A DNA stretch of 64,000 bases from Oscillospiraceae bacterium (GCA_021199855.1 JAJQHD010000055.1:58216-122215), one strand, 5' to 3'. Positions 15,306-24,668 are shown, counted from the stretch's first letter. Translations and numbers: made by a program. Notes: generated by a model not told the origin, from the sequence alone.

Positions 15306-16583
15306 ATGAAACCAACAGCAGAGCTAAAAGTCCTGCCGGTGTCTGTACTTAAACCGGCAACTTACAACCCAAGAAAAAAGCTTAAGCCGGGGGATAAGGA
15401 ATACGAGAAAATAAAGGCATCAATCGAGGAGTTCGGCTTCGCCGACCCGCTCGTGGTCAACAGTGACATGACTATCATAGGAGGACATCAACGCCTTACT
15501 GTGGCTACCCAGCTCGGATACACCGAGGTTCCCTGCGCCATAGTCAACGTGGATAAGACCAGAGAAAAAGCCCTGAACATTGCGCTCAATAAAATCACGG
15601 GTGCATGGGATGATGACCTGTTGGCAGAGCTGTTAAAGGACATCCAGGCAGCAGATTTTGACCTTGCAAAGACCGGCTTTGATGCGCCAGACATTGAAAG
15701 CCTTTTCAATAAGGCGTTCGATAAGAACATCACGGAAGATAACTTCGATGTGGAGTCGGAGCTGAAGAAGCCGGCATTCTCAAAACCGGGAGACATTTGG
15801 TGTCTTGGCAGGCACAAAGTCATTTGCGGGGATTCAACTTTGCCGGAGACGTTTGAAAAGCTTCTCGGCGACAAGAAGGTCAATCTGGTTTGTACTGATG
15901 CTCCATATTTTGTGAATCTGCAGAATAAGTCCGGGACGATTGCCAATGACAACCTGAACGATAAGGAAGCATACGAGTTTTTGATGAAGGTGTTCACCAA
16001 TTTCAAAAACGCTATGGCAAAGGATGCGAGTATTTATGAGTTCTATGCAACCATGAAGACTCGTGTTTTTTACGATGCTTTTGAGGATGCCGGATTCAAA
16101 GTCGGCGCCGGTCTTATCTGGAAGAAGCCGCGCGCTCCGTTCATGCGGACAGACTGGAAATTCAACATGGAGCCTATCATTTGGGGCTGGCGCAAGGATG
16201 GTAAACACATCTGGTACGGCGACCAGAAGCAGACGGCTGTGTTTGAATTCGATGGCATCAAGGATTCCGAAACAGAGGGATTTGGTCATCCGTCAAGTAA
16301 ACCTGTACAGCTGATTGCCTATCTCATCAAGCAGTGTACGATGACCAACGGTCTGGTGCTGGACGGATTCCTCGGTTCAGCTTCTACTCTTATTGCCTGT
16401 GAACAACTTGACCGTGTTTGCTACGGCGTGGAACTTGAGGTCAAGTTTGTAGATGTGGCAGTAAAGAGATATGTAGCTTTCCACGATGGAAAGACCTCCG
16501 ACGTATACGTCATCCGTGATGGTCAGAAGCTGACGCTCGATGAAGCCATGCAGCTGATGGAAACAGAGGTGCAGGATGAGTAA
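15306..16583 (+). CDS. ParB-like N-terminal domain fused to DNA amino-methyltransferase
   Basis: Residues 1-95 are a ParB/Srx-fold domain (LKPATYNPRK, IGGHQRLTVATQLG, ALNIALNKITGAWD). Residues 150-425 are an N6-adenine or N4-cytosine methyltransferase: VICGDSTLPETFEKLL, catalytic motif TDAPYFV near residue 200, and the SAM-binding motif LDGFLGSASTLIACEQ near 357 in beta-class order. The catalytic tetrapeptide is DAPY rather than the usual DPPY. The fusion is common in phages and probably marks phage DNA against restriction. It overlaps the next gene by 8 bases. Confidence 0.92.
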   Translation: MKPTAELKVLPVSVLKPATYNPRKKLKPGDKEYEKIKASIEEFGFADPLVVNSDMTIIGGHQRLTVATQLGYTEVPCAIVNVDKTREKALNIALNKITGAWDDDLLAELLKDIQAADFDLAKTGFDAPDIESLFNKAFDKNITEDNFDVESELKKPAFSKPGDIWCLGRHKVICGDSTLPETFEKLLGDKKVNLVCTDAPYFVNLQNKSGTIANDNLNDKEAYEFLMKVFTNFKNAMAKDASIYEFYATMKTRVFYDAFEDAGFKVGAGLIWKKPRAPFMRTDWKFNMEPIIWGWRKDGKHIWYGDQKQTAVFEFDGIKDSETEGFGHPSSKPVQLIAYLIKQCTMTNGLVLDGFLGSASTLIACEQLDRVCYGVELEVKFVDVAVKRYVAFHDGKTSDVYVIRDGQKLTLDEAMQLMETEVQDE

Positions 16584-17181
16584 TGTAAATTATTCCTTTT
16601 CCGAAGATGGAAAGATCGGATACGGCACTCTTCATGGCGGCACCAGATTTCTGTTTGACGCTGACCGTTTTGACAGAATCAAAGATTTCAACTGGTATAG
16701 GAATAAGAACGATGCTCCTGACCGGAAAGCTTATATTATCAATCGCGCCGGGGAACAGTTGTATCGTTATCTCCTGGATGTACCGCCTGGATACGAGGTG
16801 GACCATATCAGTCTGGATACCTTTGATAACCGGCTGTGCAATCTCCGCGTCTGTACTCATCAGCAGAACCAGTGTAACCAGCCATTGCAGAGCAATAATA
16901 CTTCCGGTGTGTCTGGCGTTAGTTATTATCCTCCGCGCTCGAAATACAGGGCAAGGATTAAAATCAGCCAGCATGATATCCATCTTGGATATTACGGAAG
17001 TTTTCTGGAAGCTGTGCAGGCTAGAAACGTAGGGATGGAGTGTATGTTTGGCGAGTATGGTCTTTATAACGATGTGCTCGATGCGCCGGACTGGATTCGG
17101 AAAACAGTAATAGAAAAATGCAGACGCTTCGCTGACTTATCGGTTTGTGAGGCGTTTCCTTTAGCATGGAGGCGTGAGTGA
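16576..17181 (+). CDS. HNH-AP2 homing-type endonuclease
   Basis: This 201-residue protein begins inside the preceding methyltransferase stop (ATG 16576, GAGGTG upstream). Residues 60-105 carry an HNH core (YEVDHISLDTFDNRLCNLR and THQQNQCNQ); residues 110-150 form an AP2-like DNA-binding domain (NTSGVSGVSYYPPRSKYRA, LGYYGSFLEAVQAR). This pairing is typical of free-standing homing endonucleases that spread between phages by cutting genomes lacking them. No intron is evident around it, so it has probably inserted between two genes. The target site is unknown. Confidence 0.88.
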   Translation: MSNVNYSFSEDGKIGYGTLHGGTRFLFDADRFDRIKDFNWYRNKNDAPDRKAYIINRAGEQLYRYLLDVPPGYEVDHISLDTFDNRLCNLRVCTHQQNQCNQPLQSNNTSGVSGVSYYPPRSKYRARIKISQHDIHLGYYGSFLEAVQARNVGMECMFGEYGLYNDVLDAPDWIRKTVIEKCRRFADLSVCEAFPLAWRRE

Positions 17182-17792
17182 TGCCGTTAATAATTGATGA
17201 GGCTGTATTCGGAAAGCCGCTCAAAGTGAGCGGAACTATTACTTTGGAAGAAGTCACCGATGAAGAAGGTGCTGGTGACAGCAGTACAGAAGATATCGGC
17301 GATGCGGGAGATCCTGACGCCGACGATCAGGAGACCAGTGGAGATACAGAAGACCCGGAGAAAGCTCCTGAGACTGATGCTGTAGATACCGGTGAGGTGT
17401 CGGACACAGAAAATGATGGGAACACAGAGCCAATAGGTTATGTGAAACTTAGAACTATGATGAACATCAGGGATAAGAATTCCCTTGATTCTGAGATAGT
17501 GACTATCTACAAGAAGGATACTATTGCTCCTGCACTCCAGTATTGCAGTAATTCATGGGTTCGGATTGCCTGTGAAGAAGCCGAGTGCGGCTATGCCTAT
17601 GTTTGCAACACAGATAATGTCTACCTCATAATCGGTAAGAGCATCTATACTGTTCAGAAGGGCGATACCATCAAGTCTATAGCTGCTGATTTACTTGGTG
17701 ATGAAGAGAGATACACAGAGATTAAGGCTCTCAACGAGTTCTCGTCAAATGTCATTGCAGAAGGACAGGTTCTCCTGATTCCCGAAGTCTGA
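17181..17792 (+). CDS. SH3-LysM domain protein with acidic linker
   Basis: This 203-residue protein starts at ATG 17181 (GGAGGCGTGAGTG upstream). After a short N-terminus comes a very acidic low-complexity stretch (residues 25-85, rich in D, E, T, G, P). Then a bacterial SH3 domain (YVKLRTMMNIRDKNSLDSEI, WVRIAC) and a C-terminal LysM domain (YTVQKGDTIKSIAADLLGDE, AEGQVLLIPEV). Both bind peptidoglycan, yet there is no signal peptide and no enzymatic domain. It may be a structural or injection protein misplaced in the early region, or a tail-associated adaptor. Confidence 0.8.
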   Translation: MPLIIDEAVFGKPLKVSGTITLEEVTDEEGAGDSSTEDIGDAGDPDADDQETSGDTEDPEKAPETDAVDTGEVSDTENDGNTEPIGYVKLRTMMNIRDKNSLDSEIVTIYKKDTIAPALQYCSNSWVRIACEEAECGYAYVCNTDNVYLIIGKSIYTVQKGDTIKSIAADLLGDEERYTEIKALNEFSSNVIAEGQVLLIPEV

Positions 17793-17803
17793 TAGGAGGC
17801 ACA

Positions 17804-18940
17804 ATGCAACAGAATAGAAAACAGCTGACCCTCGGCAGCCTCTTTTCAGGCTCCGGGGGCTTTGAATTGGCGGGGACATTGGCAGGAATCAAGCCTATCT
17901 GGAATTCCGAAGTTGATCCGTTTTGTGTGGCAGTCACACGGAAGAATTTTCCATGTGTGAAACACTATGGAGATATAAACGAGCTGAACGGAGCAGAGCT
18001 TGAGCCAGTTGACGTTATAACCTTTGGCAGTCCGTGCTTTCATGCCGGAACTCTTGTGCTAACTGATGCCGGTTATATAGAGATAGAAAATATCAAAGTC
18101 GGGATGAGAGTTCTTACACATAAGGGAAGATGGAGGAGAGTTACAGCTGTCGGATGCAAAAAGTCAAATACCGTTATTCTCAGAGGAAATCACTATGGGC
18201 TTGAATGCACTCCGAATCATCCTATATACACAACAGAGGAGTGCAAAGATGGAAATAGAATCAGTCTCTCAAATGAGAAGCTGTGGTTACCTGCTGAAAA
18301 GATGAAAGGAAGACTCTGGGCAGTACCCAGAAGTGTAGAAAAGCTCGAAGTTGATTGTGCTCAAACACCTAAAAGTCCCCATTATAAGCCTATGCCAACA
18401 ATGGACGAGGATTTCTTCTATTTTGTCGGGCGTTGGCTCGGCGATGGCTGGGTAAGAGATGCCCAGAGACCAGACCGCCCAAAAGGTCAGAGATTCTCAA
18501 CAATATTTCTTTGTGATTCCTGCGATAAAGAACATGAGCTTTGCGATATTGTAGGGAAGTTGTCCGAGCATTACAGTATTGAACGTGGAGATACCTGCGT
18601 AAAGGTGAAATTCAATGGCAGAATACTGTGCGACTGGCTTACAGATAATTTCGGAAGATATGCTTATGGCAAGAAAATTCCGTCGTGGGTGTATGGACTT
18701 CCGAAAAACTATCGTGGTGCATTGCTCAGAGGAATATTTGAATCGGATGGTTACCACGTAAAAGGCAAACGAGAAATGTGGAAGGTTCTGACTGTCAGCA
18801 AGAAACTCGCAGAAGGTCTCAGAATACTTGGCGAGTTGGAGGGGTACTCAACCACCGTACACTATGTTGATGCACCTCCGACATGTGAGATTGAGGGGAG
18901 AACTGTTACACAGAGACCGAACTATAGAGTTATAATGTAG
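17804..18940 (+). CDS. dcm: Cytosine-5 DNA methyltransferase, N-terminal part, running into an intein
   Basis: Residues 1-77 are the start of a C5 methyltransferase: motif I LFSGSGGFELAGTLAG and the run up to motif IV, ending VDVITFGSP. At residue 78, the catalytic PC cysteine position, the sequence turns into an intein. The frame ends at a TAG created where the mobile element begins (after ATG 18935-18937). The remainder of the gene resumes at 27198. Extein parts together give about 654 residues. Start ATG 17804 follows ATAGGAGGCACA. As it stands, this half cannot methylate DNA. Confidence 0.93.
   Translation: MQQNRKQLTLGSLFSGSGGFELAGTLAGIKPIWNSEVDPFCVAVTRKNFPCVKHYGDINELNGAELEPVDVITFGSPCFHAGTLVLTDAGYIEIENIKVGMRVLTHKGRWRRVTAVGCKKSNTVILRGNHYGLECTPNHPIYTTEECKDGNRISLSNEKLWLPAEKMKGRLWAVPRSVEKLEVDCAQTPKSPHYKPMPTMDEDFFYFVGRWLGDGWVRDAQRPDRPKGQRFSTIFLCDSCDKEHELCDIVGKLSEHYSIERGDTCVKVKFNGRILCDWLTDNFGRYAYGKKIPSWVYGLPKNYRGALLRGIFESDGYHVKGKREMWKVLTVSKKLAEGLRILGELEGYSTTVHYVDAPPTCEIEGRTVTQRPNYRVIM
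18035..18937 (+). other. Intein, N-terminal part with LAGLIDADG homing endonuclease
   Basis: The intein begins at Cys (18035-18037) with block A CFHAGTLVLTDAGYIEIENI. Block B is YGLECTPNHPIYT, with the T-x-x-H type residues. Two LAGLIDADG motifs follow: FVGRWLGDGWV and LLRGIFESDGY. It sits exactly before the motif IV catalytic Cys of the methyltransferase, a highly conserved place that inteins favour. About 301 residues are present before the mobile element interrupts it; the C-terminal blocks are at 27198-27383. Confidence 0.93.
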
Positions 18941-18951
18941 TAGGACAGAGA
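18923..18951. other. Left junction of nested mobile element (attL)
   Basis: Phage intein sequence runs to ATAATG (ending 18937), then element sequence begins TAGTAGGACAGAG. The TG at 18936-18937 matches the TG at 27196-27197, and joining there keeps the reading frame. The element-side GACAGA pairs with TCTGTC at the right end, as expected for recombinase half-sites. Confidence 0.65.
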
Positions 18952-19014
18952 AAACAGCTTAAAAAAAGTGATATTCAATGTTGTAGTAAATTTAAATCAG
19001 GAGGTAACAAGAAA

Positions 19015-20679
19015 ATGAACAAGGTTAAGTATGCGGCACTGTATGAAAGGTTGTCGAGGGACGATGAGATGAAAGGCGAATCCAACAGCATTGTAAATCA
19101 AAAGGCATACCTTGAGGAATATGCCAAAGCTCACGGAATTAAGAATTACCGCCATTTCACAGATGATGGGTATAGCGGCATAAATTTTGAAAGACCGGGG
19201 TTTCAAGCTATGATAGCCGCAGTTGAATCGGGAGAGGTAGATGTTGTATGTGTCAAAGACCTTTCGCGGTTCGGACGTAATTATTTGAAAGTGGGTTTTT
19301 ATACGGAAATGCTTTTTCCCGAAAAAGGCGTTCGCTTCATTGCAATAAATAACGGAGTAGACAGTGCCGTTCAAACAGATAACGACTTTACTCCGTTTTT
19401 GAACATTATGAATGAATGGTATGCAAAGGATACCAGTAACAAAATACGCGCTGTATTTCGTTCGAGAATGCAAAACGGCAAACGTTGCAGCGGTGCTATT
19501 CCTTACGGATATATGCGCGATCCACAGGACAAGAATCATCTGTTGATTGACGAGGAAGCCGCAAATGTTGTTCGCCGAATATATCAGATGGTAATCGGCG
19601 GTATGAGCTTAAAAGCAATTTCCGATAAACTGACCGAGGACAAGGTTTTGATACCCTCCGCATATATGGAGCAATGTCAAAACGGCAATGTCAGCAGAAA
19701 CCATAGCTATCATAATCCATATCGTTGGAACTCTACTGCTTTGGCATATATTCTTGAAAGACAAGAGTATATGGGACATACCATATTGGGAAAAACAGTT
19801 TGCGAGAACTTTAAGACAAAGAAACGCCGCAAAGCTACTCCCGACGAATTAATGATATTCCCAAATACGCATGAAGCCATAATTGACGAGGAAACATGGC
19901 ACACGGCACAGCGTGTAAGGAAAAAGGGTACAAGGCGGCTTTCCGACGGTACGAAATCTCATCGAATGGCAGGAATGGTTTTCTGCGCCGACTGCGGAGC
20001 TAAGCTTTCTTACCGAAGTCCCCAATCACAGCATCGTCCGAACGGAAAAACATACGATGCGGACAGCGCATTTTGTTGTTCGAGCTACCGTCAGATGTAC
20101 CGCGACTGCACAATGCACTTTATTAAAGCGTCCGTTTTAGAAAAATTGGTCTTGGAAGCCGTCAAAAAAGTTTCCGCCTATGTTTTTGAAAACGAAACGG
20201 ATTTTATCAATCGTGTTCGAGAACAGTGGAACACTGCACAAACCAACGGTATCGTATCGGCGCGAAAAGAAATTTCTGTTATTGAAAAGCGCATTTCGGA
20301 ATTGGATAATTTGATAAAAGGTCTTTATGAGGGCAATATTTTAGGAAAGATACCCGACAGACAATTGGAAAAGCTGATGGCACAGTATGACGATGAGCAG
20401 ACATCCCTTGAACAACGGCTTGCCGAATTAAAAACAGCATTGGAGGAAAGCAACGCCAACGCCGCAAAGCCGAGCAAGTTTGCTGCTGTTGTGAAGAAAT
20501 ATCACGAATGTACGGAGCTGACCGATGAAATGCTTAATGAGTTTGTCGAAAAAATTGTTGTACATGAAGCGGATAAATCGACAGGTGAACGAATCCAACA
20601 GGTGGATATATATTTCAATTTTATCGGACAGTTTGATGTGACGGAAGCCGATAGCGAAGTGTCGGAACAGATTGCGTGA
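19015..20679 (+). CDS. Large serine recombinase (TnpX/TndX type)
   Basis: This 554-residue enzyme excises and integrates the element. The N-terminal resolvase domain has the nucleophile Ser14 in YERLSRDDE, plus FTDDGYSGINFERPGF and VKDLSRFGRNYL. The recombinase domain follows (GAIPYGYMRD, RRIYQMVIGGMS), then a zinc ribbon (FCADCGAKL and CSSYRQMYRDC) and a coiled coil near residues 420-490. Start ATG 19015 follows CAGGAGGTAACAAGAAA. Its place 75 bases from the element end is typical. The mechanism is a double-strand cut with a 2-base overhang and 180-degree rotation. Confidence 0.96.
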   Translation: MNKVKYAALYERLSRDDEMKGESNSIVNQKAYLEEYAKAHGIKNYRHFTDDGYSGINFERPGFQAMIAAVESGEVDVVCVKDLSRFGRNYLKVGFYTEMLFPEKGVRFIAINNGVDSAVQTDNDFTPFLNIMNEWYAKDTSNKIRAVFRSRMQNGKRCSGAIPYGYMRDPQDKNHLLIDEEAANVVRRIYQMVIGGMSLKAISDKLTEDKVLIPSAYMEQCQNGNVSRNHSYHNPYRWNSTALAYILERQEYMGHTILGKTVCENFKTKKRRKATPDELMIFPNTHEAIIDEETWHTAQRVRKKGTRRLSDGTKSHRMAGMVFCADCGAKLSYRSPQSQHRPNGKTYDADSAFCCSSYRQMYRDCTMHFIKASVLEKLVLEAVKKVSAYVFENETDFINRVREQWNTAQTNGIVSARKEISVIEKRISELDNLIKGLYEGNILGKIPDRQLEKLMAQYDDEQTSLEQRLAELKTALEESNANAAKPSKFAAVVKKYHECTELTDEMLNEFVEKIVVHEADKSTGERIQQVDIYFNFIGQFDVTEADSEVSEQIA

Positions 20680-20744
20680 AACAATAATTGTAAATTTGGG
20701 CTTCAAAAATTTTACGACCGTCATCGAAATTTTCTACTAAAACA

Positions 20745-20773
20745 TTGACTTATTCACATTCGTGTGATACAAT
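20745..20773 (+). promoter_or_regulatory. Promoter of restriction-modification cargo
   Basis: TTGACT (20745-20750) and TACAAT (20768-20773) are 17 bases apart. The spacer holds CACA-TTCG-TGTG, a short inverted repeat that could be an operator for the HTH protein encoded next. Confidence 0.85.
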
Positions 20774-20802
20774 AAGTGTAGAAATATTAGGAGGGTTAAG
20801 TT

Positions 20803-21018
20803 ATGCCAGTAACGTATAAAAAATTGTTTCATTTAATGATTGATAAAGGAATTAGTAATGCTACTTTAATGGAACAAGCTGGCTTTAGTGCCAACATTAT
20901 CACTCGTTTAAAACGAGATAATTATTTATCTCTCGAAACCATAGAGAAGATTTGTAAAACACTCCATTGTGGTGTTGATGATGTTTTGGAGTTTTACGAT
21001 GACCCGAGGAAAGGATAA
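20803..21018 (+). CDS. Small XRE-type regulator, likely R-M control protein
   Basis: This 71-residue protein is almost entirely one helix-turn-helix domain (YKKLFHLMIDKGISNATLM, AGFSANIITRLKRDNYLS, IEKICKTLHCGVDDVLEF). It begins at ATG 20803 after TAGGAGGGTTAAGTT and is followed at once by the methyltransferase gene. Small regulators in this position control expression of restriction-modification genes so that methylation comes first. The inverted repeat in its promoter spacer is the likely target. Control of the downstream genes is inferred from position. Confidence 0.85.
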   Translation: MPVTYKKLFHLMIDKGISNATLMEQAGFSANIITRLKRDNYLSLETIEKICKTLHCGVDDVLEFYDDPRKG

Positions 21019-21022
21019 AACT

Positions 21023-21874
21023 ATGATTGATATAAATTCACCAATTTATTCTTTTGTAAATGATTTATTTGAAGAAGACTGTCTTGATTGCATGAAAAGA
21101 ATACCAGATGCATCAATTGATATGGTTCTCTGTGATTTACCGTATGGAATGACTCAAAATTAATGGGACAGCTATATTCCTTTGGATTTACTATGGGAAC
21201 AATATTTGCGGATTATCAAACCAAATGGCGCTATAGTTCTTACTTCACAAGGGTTATTCACCGCGAAATTAATCCTTAGTCAACCTAAATATTATAAATA
21301 TAAATGGATATGGGAGAAATCAAAGCCTACAAATTTTTTAAATGCAAAGAAGCAACCGTTGAGAAAGCATGAAGATGTTTGTGTGTTTTATAAGAAGCAG
21401 CCAACGTATCATCCACAGATGACCAAGGGGGAACCATATGACAAAGGAATTCGAAAAGACCAACTAAGTGGAAGTTATGGTGATTTTCAACCTGTTCATG
21501 TTGCAAGTGATGGAGAACGATATCCTACAGATATTATATATGTTAAGACTGCGGAATGCGAAGGCGAGGTTGTACATCCCACTCAAAAACCAATAGAGTT
21601 GGGTAGATATTTCGTTCGCACTTATTCTAATCCGGGAGATGTGATTCTTGACAATACGTTTGGTAGTGGCTCATTTTTGGTTGCTGCTTTAATGGAGGGA
21701 CGTAATTTTATTGGGATTGAAAAAAATGAAGATGTCGCTCTATTTAAAAAAGATAAAATTAATTATATTGATGTTGCAAAGAGACGATTGTTTTTGGCAT
21801 GGGAAAATCTAAGCAAAAAAGCTCGCCAAAATATTGCTCAAACCAACCTCATAAAAGATTTTGAAGAAAGGTAG
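21023..21874 (+). pseudogene. DNA amino-methyltransferase with in-frame TAA
   Basis: The frame is a DNA adenine or cytosine-N4 methyltransferase: catalytic motif CDLPYGMTQN early, then IIKPNGAIVLTSQG, VHPTQKPIELGRYF and the SAM-binding motif LDNTFGSGSFLVAAL. A TAA at 21161-21163 lies right after CDLPYGMTQN; one base change from AAA would explain it, and the frame resumes as WDSYIPLDLLW. Catalytic and SAM motifs end up on different fragments, so neither piece alone should work. Start ATG 21023 follows GAGGAAAGGATAAAACT. TAA makes programmed readthrough unlikely. Confidence 0.88.
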
Positions 21875-21882
21875 ACACGGTT

Positions 21883-24615
21883 ATGCCAACAATTGTAAGA
21901 AGAAATGAACGTAGTTGGGCAATAGAGACAATATCGAAAAATAATGCCTTTACAACGGATAATGATTTAGTTATAAAACGTGCCGGTGGAGAAAGTACCA
22001 TTTCAACAGGACGAGGCAACACAATGTTTCCTGATGTCATTTTATATGGCAATGAAGAACAGAATATTATATTGCAGGGATGGGAACTCAAAATGCCGGA
22101 TGTGCCCATTGAGGACGAAACATTTATTAAAGATGCGCAGAGAAAAGCACTTGCTTTAAATTTAAACAGTTGTTTGATTTGGAATTTTACATATGCAGTT
22201 TTATATGTAAAAAACGAGGGAAACACTTTTACTAAGTTGAAACAATGGAATGATACGAGTTATATCCATTCCAGAAGTGATGTGGAAACATATCGCACGG
22301 ACTGGGAAAGGCTTCTTGAGAACATTATTGTTGAGATTAATGGATATTTTGTATCCGGTCAATTTCGTAATGCTGCCCTCGGTGAAGTTATTTCTGAAAA
22401 TATTATAACAACACTTATTCAGCACAACAAAGAGGCTATAGCTGACGAATTAAAAAGCGCAGCACTTCGCGATACGATTATGGAGGCTTATATCAGGAAT
22501 TGGTGGGTCGGAGTGAAATCAGAATATGAACATGATGAATCAGATAAGTATAAAGCCTATGCCAAAACAATTATATTGAATTGGGCAAATCGCATAATTT
22601 TTGCTCATACCATTAAGAATCGGCAAAATGCCGCTTTAGCGATTGAGGAAATTGATTATGACACTACTCCAATCGCAGCAAATGCTATTTTCAATAATAT
22701 TACGGCAAGATGTGATTTTTACAATGTCTTTTCTTCTGTAAGATATGATGAGAATTTGCCGGAAATGTCTTGGTTGGATTTTATAGAACTTTCGAACTTT
22801 TTAAAAAGTAATGGTATAGAACAACTTAGTCAAGAAGCATTGCAAAACATATTAGAAGGAACTGTGGCGACAAGCAGAAGAGCTATTAACGGACAATATA
22901 CAACACCTCCGGAATTAGCAAAAATACTTGTTCGCTTGACAGTAAGAGATTGGACTGACACAATATTAGATTGTTGTTGTGGAACAGGAACAATAGCTAA
23001 GGCGGCTATTAAAGCGAAAAAAGAACGACTGCCTATAAGGGATGCTATTGAATCAGTTTGGGCATGTGATAAATATGATTATCCATTACAAATAGCCAAT
23101 ATTAGCATGACAGAAACAGATACAATTAATCTTGCAAACAGATTGTTTAAGCATAATGCGTTGTCATTATCTGTTGGGGAAGATGTTGGAATAATCAATC
23201 CCGAAACAGGAGAAATGTTGCAACTTTCTCTTCCTTCTTTTGGAGCTGTTGTATCTAATTTGCCGTTTGTTCAATTTGAATCAATTCCAGAAGACGATAA
23301 GGATAAAATATCAAGAATTGAATGGGCAACTGAACTGGACAGCAGATCGGATTTGTATTGTTATATCGCTATGAAAATAGCAGATGTAATTAAGCCGGGT
23401 GGCACGCTTGGTATAATAGTTTCAAACTCATGTCTTGGAACAAATGCTGGAATTAAGTTCATTGAGGCTTTAAAACAAAGGTTTATCATTAATCAATTTC
23501 ATGTTAGCGGAAAAGGTCACTGGTTTAAAAATGCTGATGTTGTAGCAACAATCATTATTTTGGAAAAATCCAATGAACCTCAAAATCGTAATACTGATTT
23601 TTGGCTGTGGAAAAAATCTTTAGCTGAGTTTACTGACAATAACGCTGCAGAAGATGTATTGATAACTTCGGCTTTACTTGGAACAGAGTCAGACCGAACG
23701 GTTGCAAAACAATCAAGCTATACGCAACAGCAAATCGAAAATATTATGGGTTTAAATGTTTGCTACAACGCAATGTTTCATGACATAAAATGGCTGTTGG
23801 ATGTAAAGGACAAGATTGTTCCCATCAATGAAGTTTATCATGTTTTCAGAGGTAGCCGACGTGGTTGGGATCCTTTATTCTATCCACAAGCAGGGGAACA
23901 CAGAATTGAAGATGTTTATCTGAAAAAAGTCTTGAAAAATGCTAGAAATGTTACAAGGCTTGTTGCAACAGCTGATAGGGATGCATTTTGTTGTAGCATG
24001 TCTATAAATGAACTAAATAGGCTTGGACATACAGGAGCATTGGAATGGATTTCCAAATTTGAAGATCAACGGAACGGCGTCGGCAAGCCATTACCGGAAG
24101 TCTTGAAAAGAACTGATATGCAATGGTATGAATTAAAAGATAACGAAATTGCTGAAATATTCACTATGATGAATCCTGGTCAGCGACTGTTCTTTGCGAA
24201 ATTTGAAAATCCGTCATTCATAAATCAACGGCTAATTGGTTTAACACATAAAGAAGCATTTCCAGATGAAGAATTAAACCACGCATTAATCAACTCAATA
24301 TTTACAATGTTTTATATTGAGGCGTCAGGCTTTGGTAGAGGGCAAGGAGTTTTAGATATAAACAAAGATAGTATTTCAAATTGCTATATGCTTAATCCAA
24401 ACTTGGTAAGTCCATCTGATCGTACAAGAATACTGACAGCTTTTGAAAATGTAAAAGACCGAGACATTATGAAAGTAGCTGATGAACTTAATGATATGTA
24501 CCGTCTTAATTTTGAACACGAGGTTTTGCGTAGTTTTGGAATTGATGACTATTTTGATAATATTAAAACGTCACTTTTATCTATGCAAGAAACAAGGGCA
24601 ACTGCACGAGAATAA
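21883..24615 (+). CDS. Type IIG-like restriction-methylase fusion
   Basis: This 910-residue protein combines nuclease and methylase. The N-terminus shows a PD-(D/E)xK arrangement (FPDVILYG, then GWELK: Asp51, Glu68, Lys70). The middle is an N6-adenine methylase with SAM motif LDCCCGTGTIAKAA near residue 363 and catalytic SNLPF near 458. The C-terminal ~300 residues probably hold the DNA-recognition domain. It could cut unmodified DNA and methylate its site, defending the element's host. Codon use is AT-rich compared with the relaxase and recombinase, a sign of separate origin. The separate methyltransferase upstream is broken. Confidence 0.83.
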   Translation: MPTIVRRNERSWAIETISKNNAFTTDNDLVIKRAGGESTISTGRGNTMFPDVILYGNEEQNIILQGWELKMPDVPIEDETFIKDAQRKALALNLNSCLIWNFTYAVLYVKNEGNTFTKLKQWNDTSYIHSRSDVETYRTDWERLLENIIVEINGYFVSGQFRNAALGEVISENIITTLIQHNKEAIADELKSAALRDTIMEAYIRNWWVGVKSEYEHDESDKYKAYAKTIILNWANRIIFAHTIKNRQNAALAIEEIDYDTTPIAANAIFNNITARCDFYNVFSSVRYDENLPEMSWLDFIELSNFLKSNGIEQLSQEALQNILEGTVATSRRAINGQYTTPPELAKILVRLTVRDWTDTILDCCCGTGTIAKAAIKAKKERLPIRDAIESVWACDKYDYPLQIANISMTETDTINLANRLFKHNALSLSVGEDVGIINPETGEMLQLSLPSFGAVVSNLPFVQFESIPEDDKDKISRIEWATELDSRSDLYCYIAMKIADVIKPGGTLGIIVSNSCLGTNAGIKFIEALKQRFIINQFHVSGKGHWFKNADVVATIIILEKSNEPQNRNTDFWLWKKSLAEFTDNNAAEDVLITSALLGTESDRTVAKQSSYTQQQIENIMGLNVCYNAMFHDIKWLLDVKDKIVPINEVYHVFRGSRRGWDPLFYPQAGEHRIEDVYLKKVLKNARNVTRLVATADRDAFCCSMSINELNRLGHTGALEWISKFEDQRNGVGKPLPEVLKRTDMQWYELKDNEIAEIFTMMNPGQRLFFAKFENPSFINQRLIGLTHKEAFPDEELNHALINSIFTMFYIEASGFGRGQGVLDINKDSISNCYMLNPNLVSPSDRTRILTAFENVKDRDIMKVADELNDMYRLNFEHEVLRSFGIDDYFDNIKTSLLSMQETRATARE

Positions 24616-24638
24616 CAATTAAATAATAACATAGCAAT

Positions 24639-24668
24639 AGCGATCAGCCACACGGTTGGTCGCTTTTT
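24639..24668 (+). terminator. Terminator of R-M cargo
   Basis: AGCGATCAGCC pairs with GGTTGGTCGCT around ACAC and is followed by TTTTT. It closes the AT-rich cargo operon. Confidence 0.88.

Noticed and set aside
16576..17181. Group I intron carrying the HNH-AP2 nuclease
   Set aside because: The flanking genes are complete and overlap it by a few bases, leaving no room for an intron.
18911..18950. GA core dinucleotide as in Tn4451/Tn5397 for the nested element
   Set aside because: No GA pair at both junctions gives both an open frame and symmetric element ends; TG does.
21161..21163. Programmed readthrough or unusual amino acid at the methyltransferase stop
   Set aside because: The codon is TAA, which is not used for selenocysteine or pyrrolysine, and no recoding structure is evident; a point mutation is simpler.
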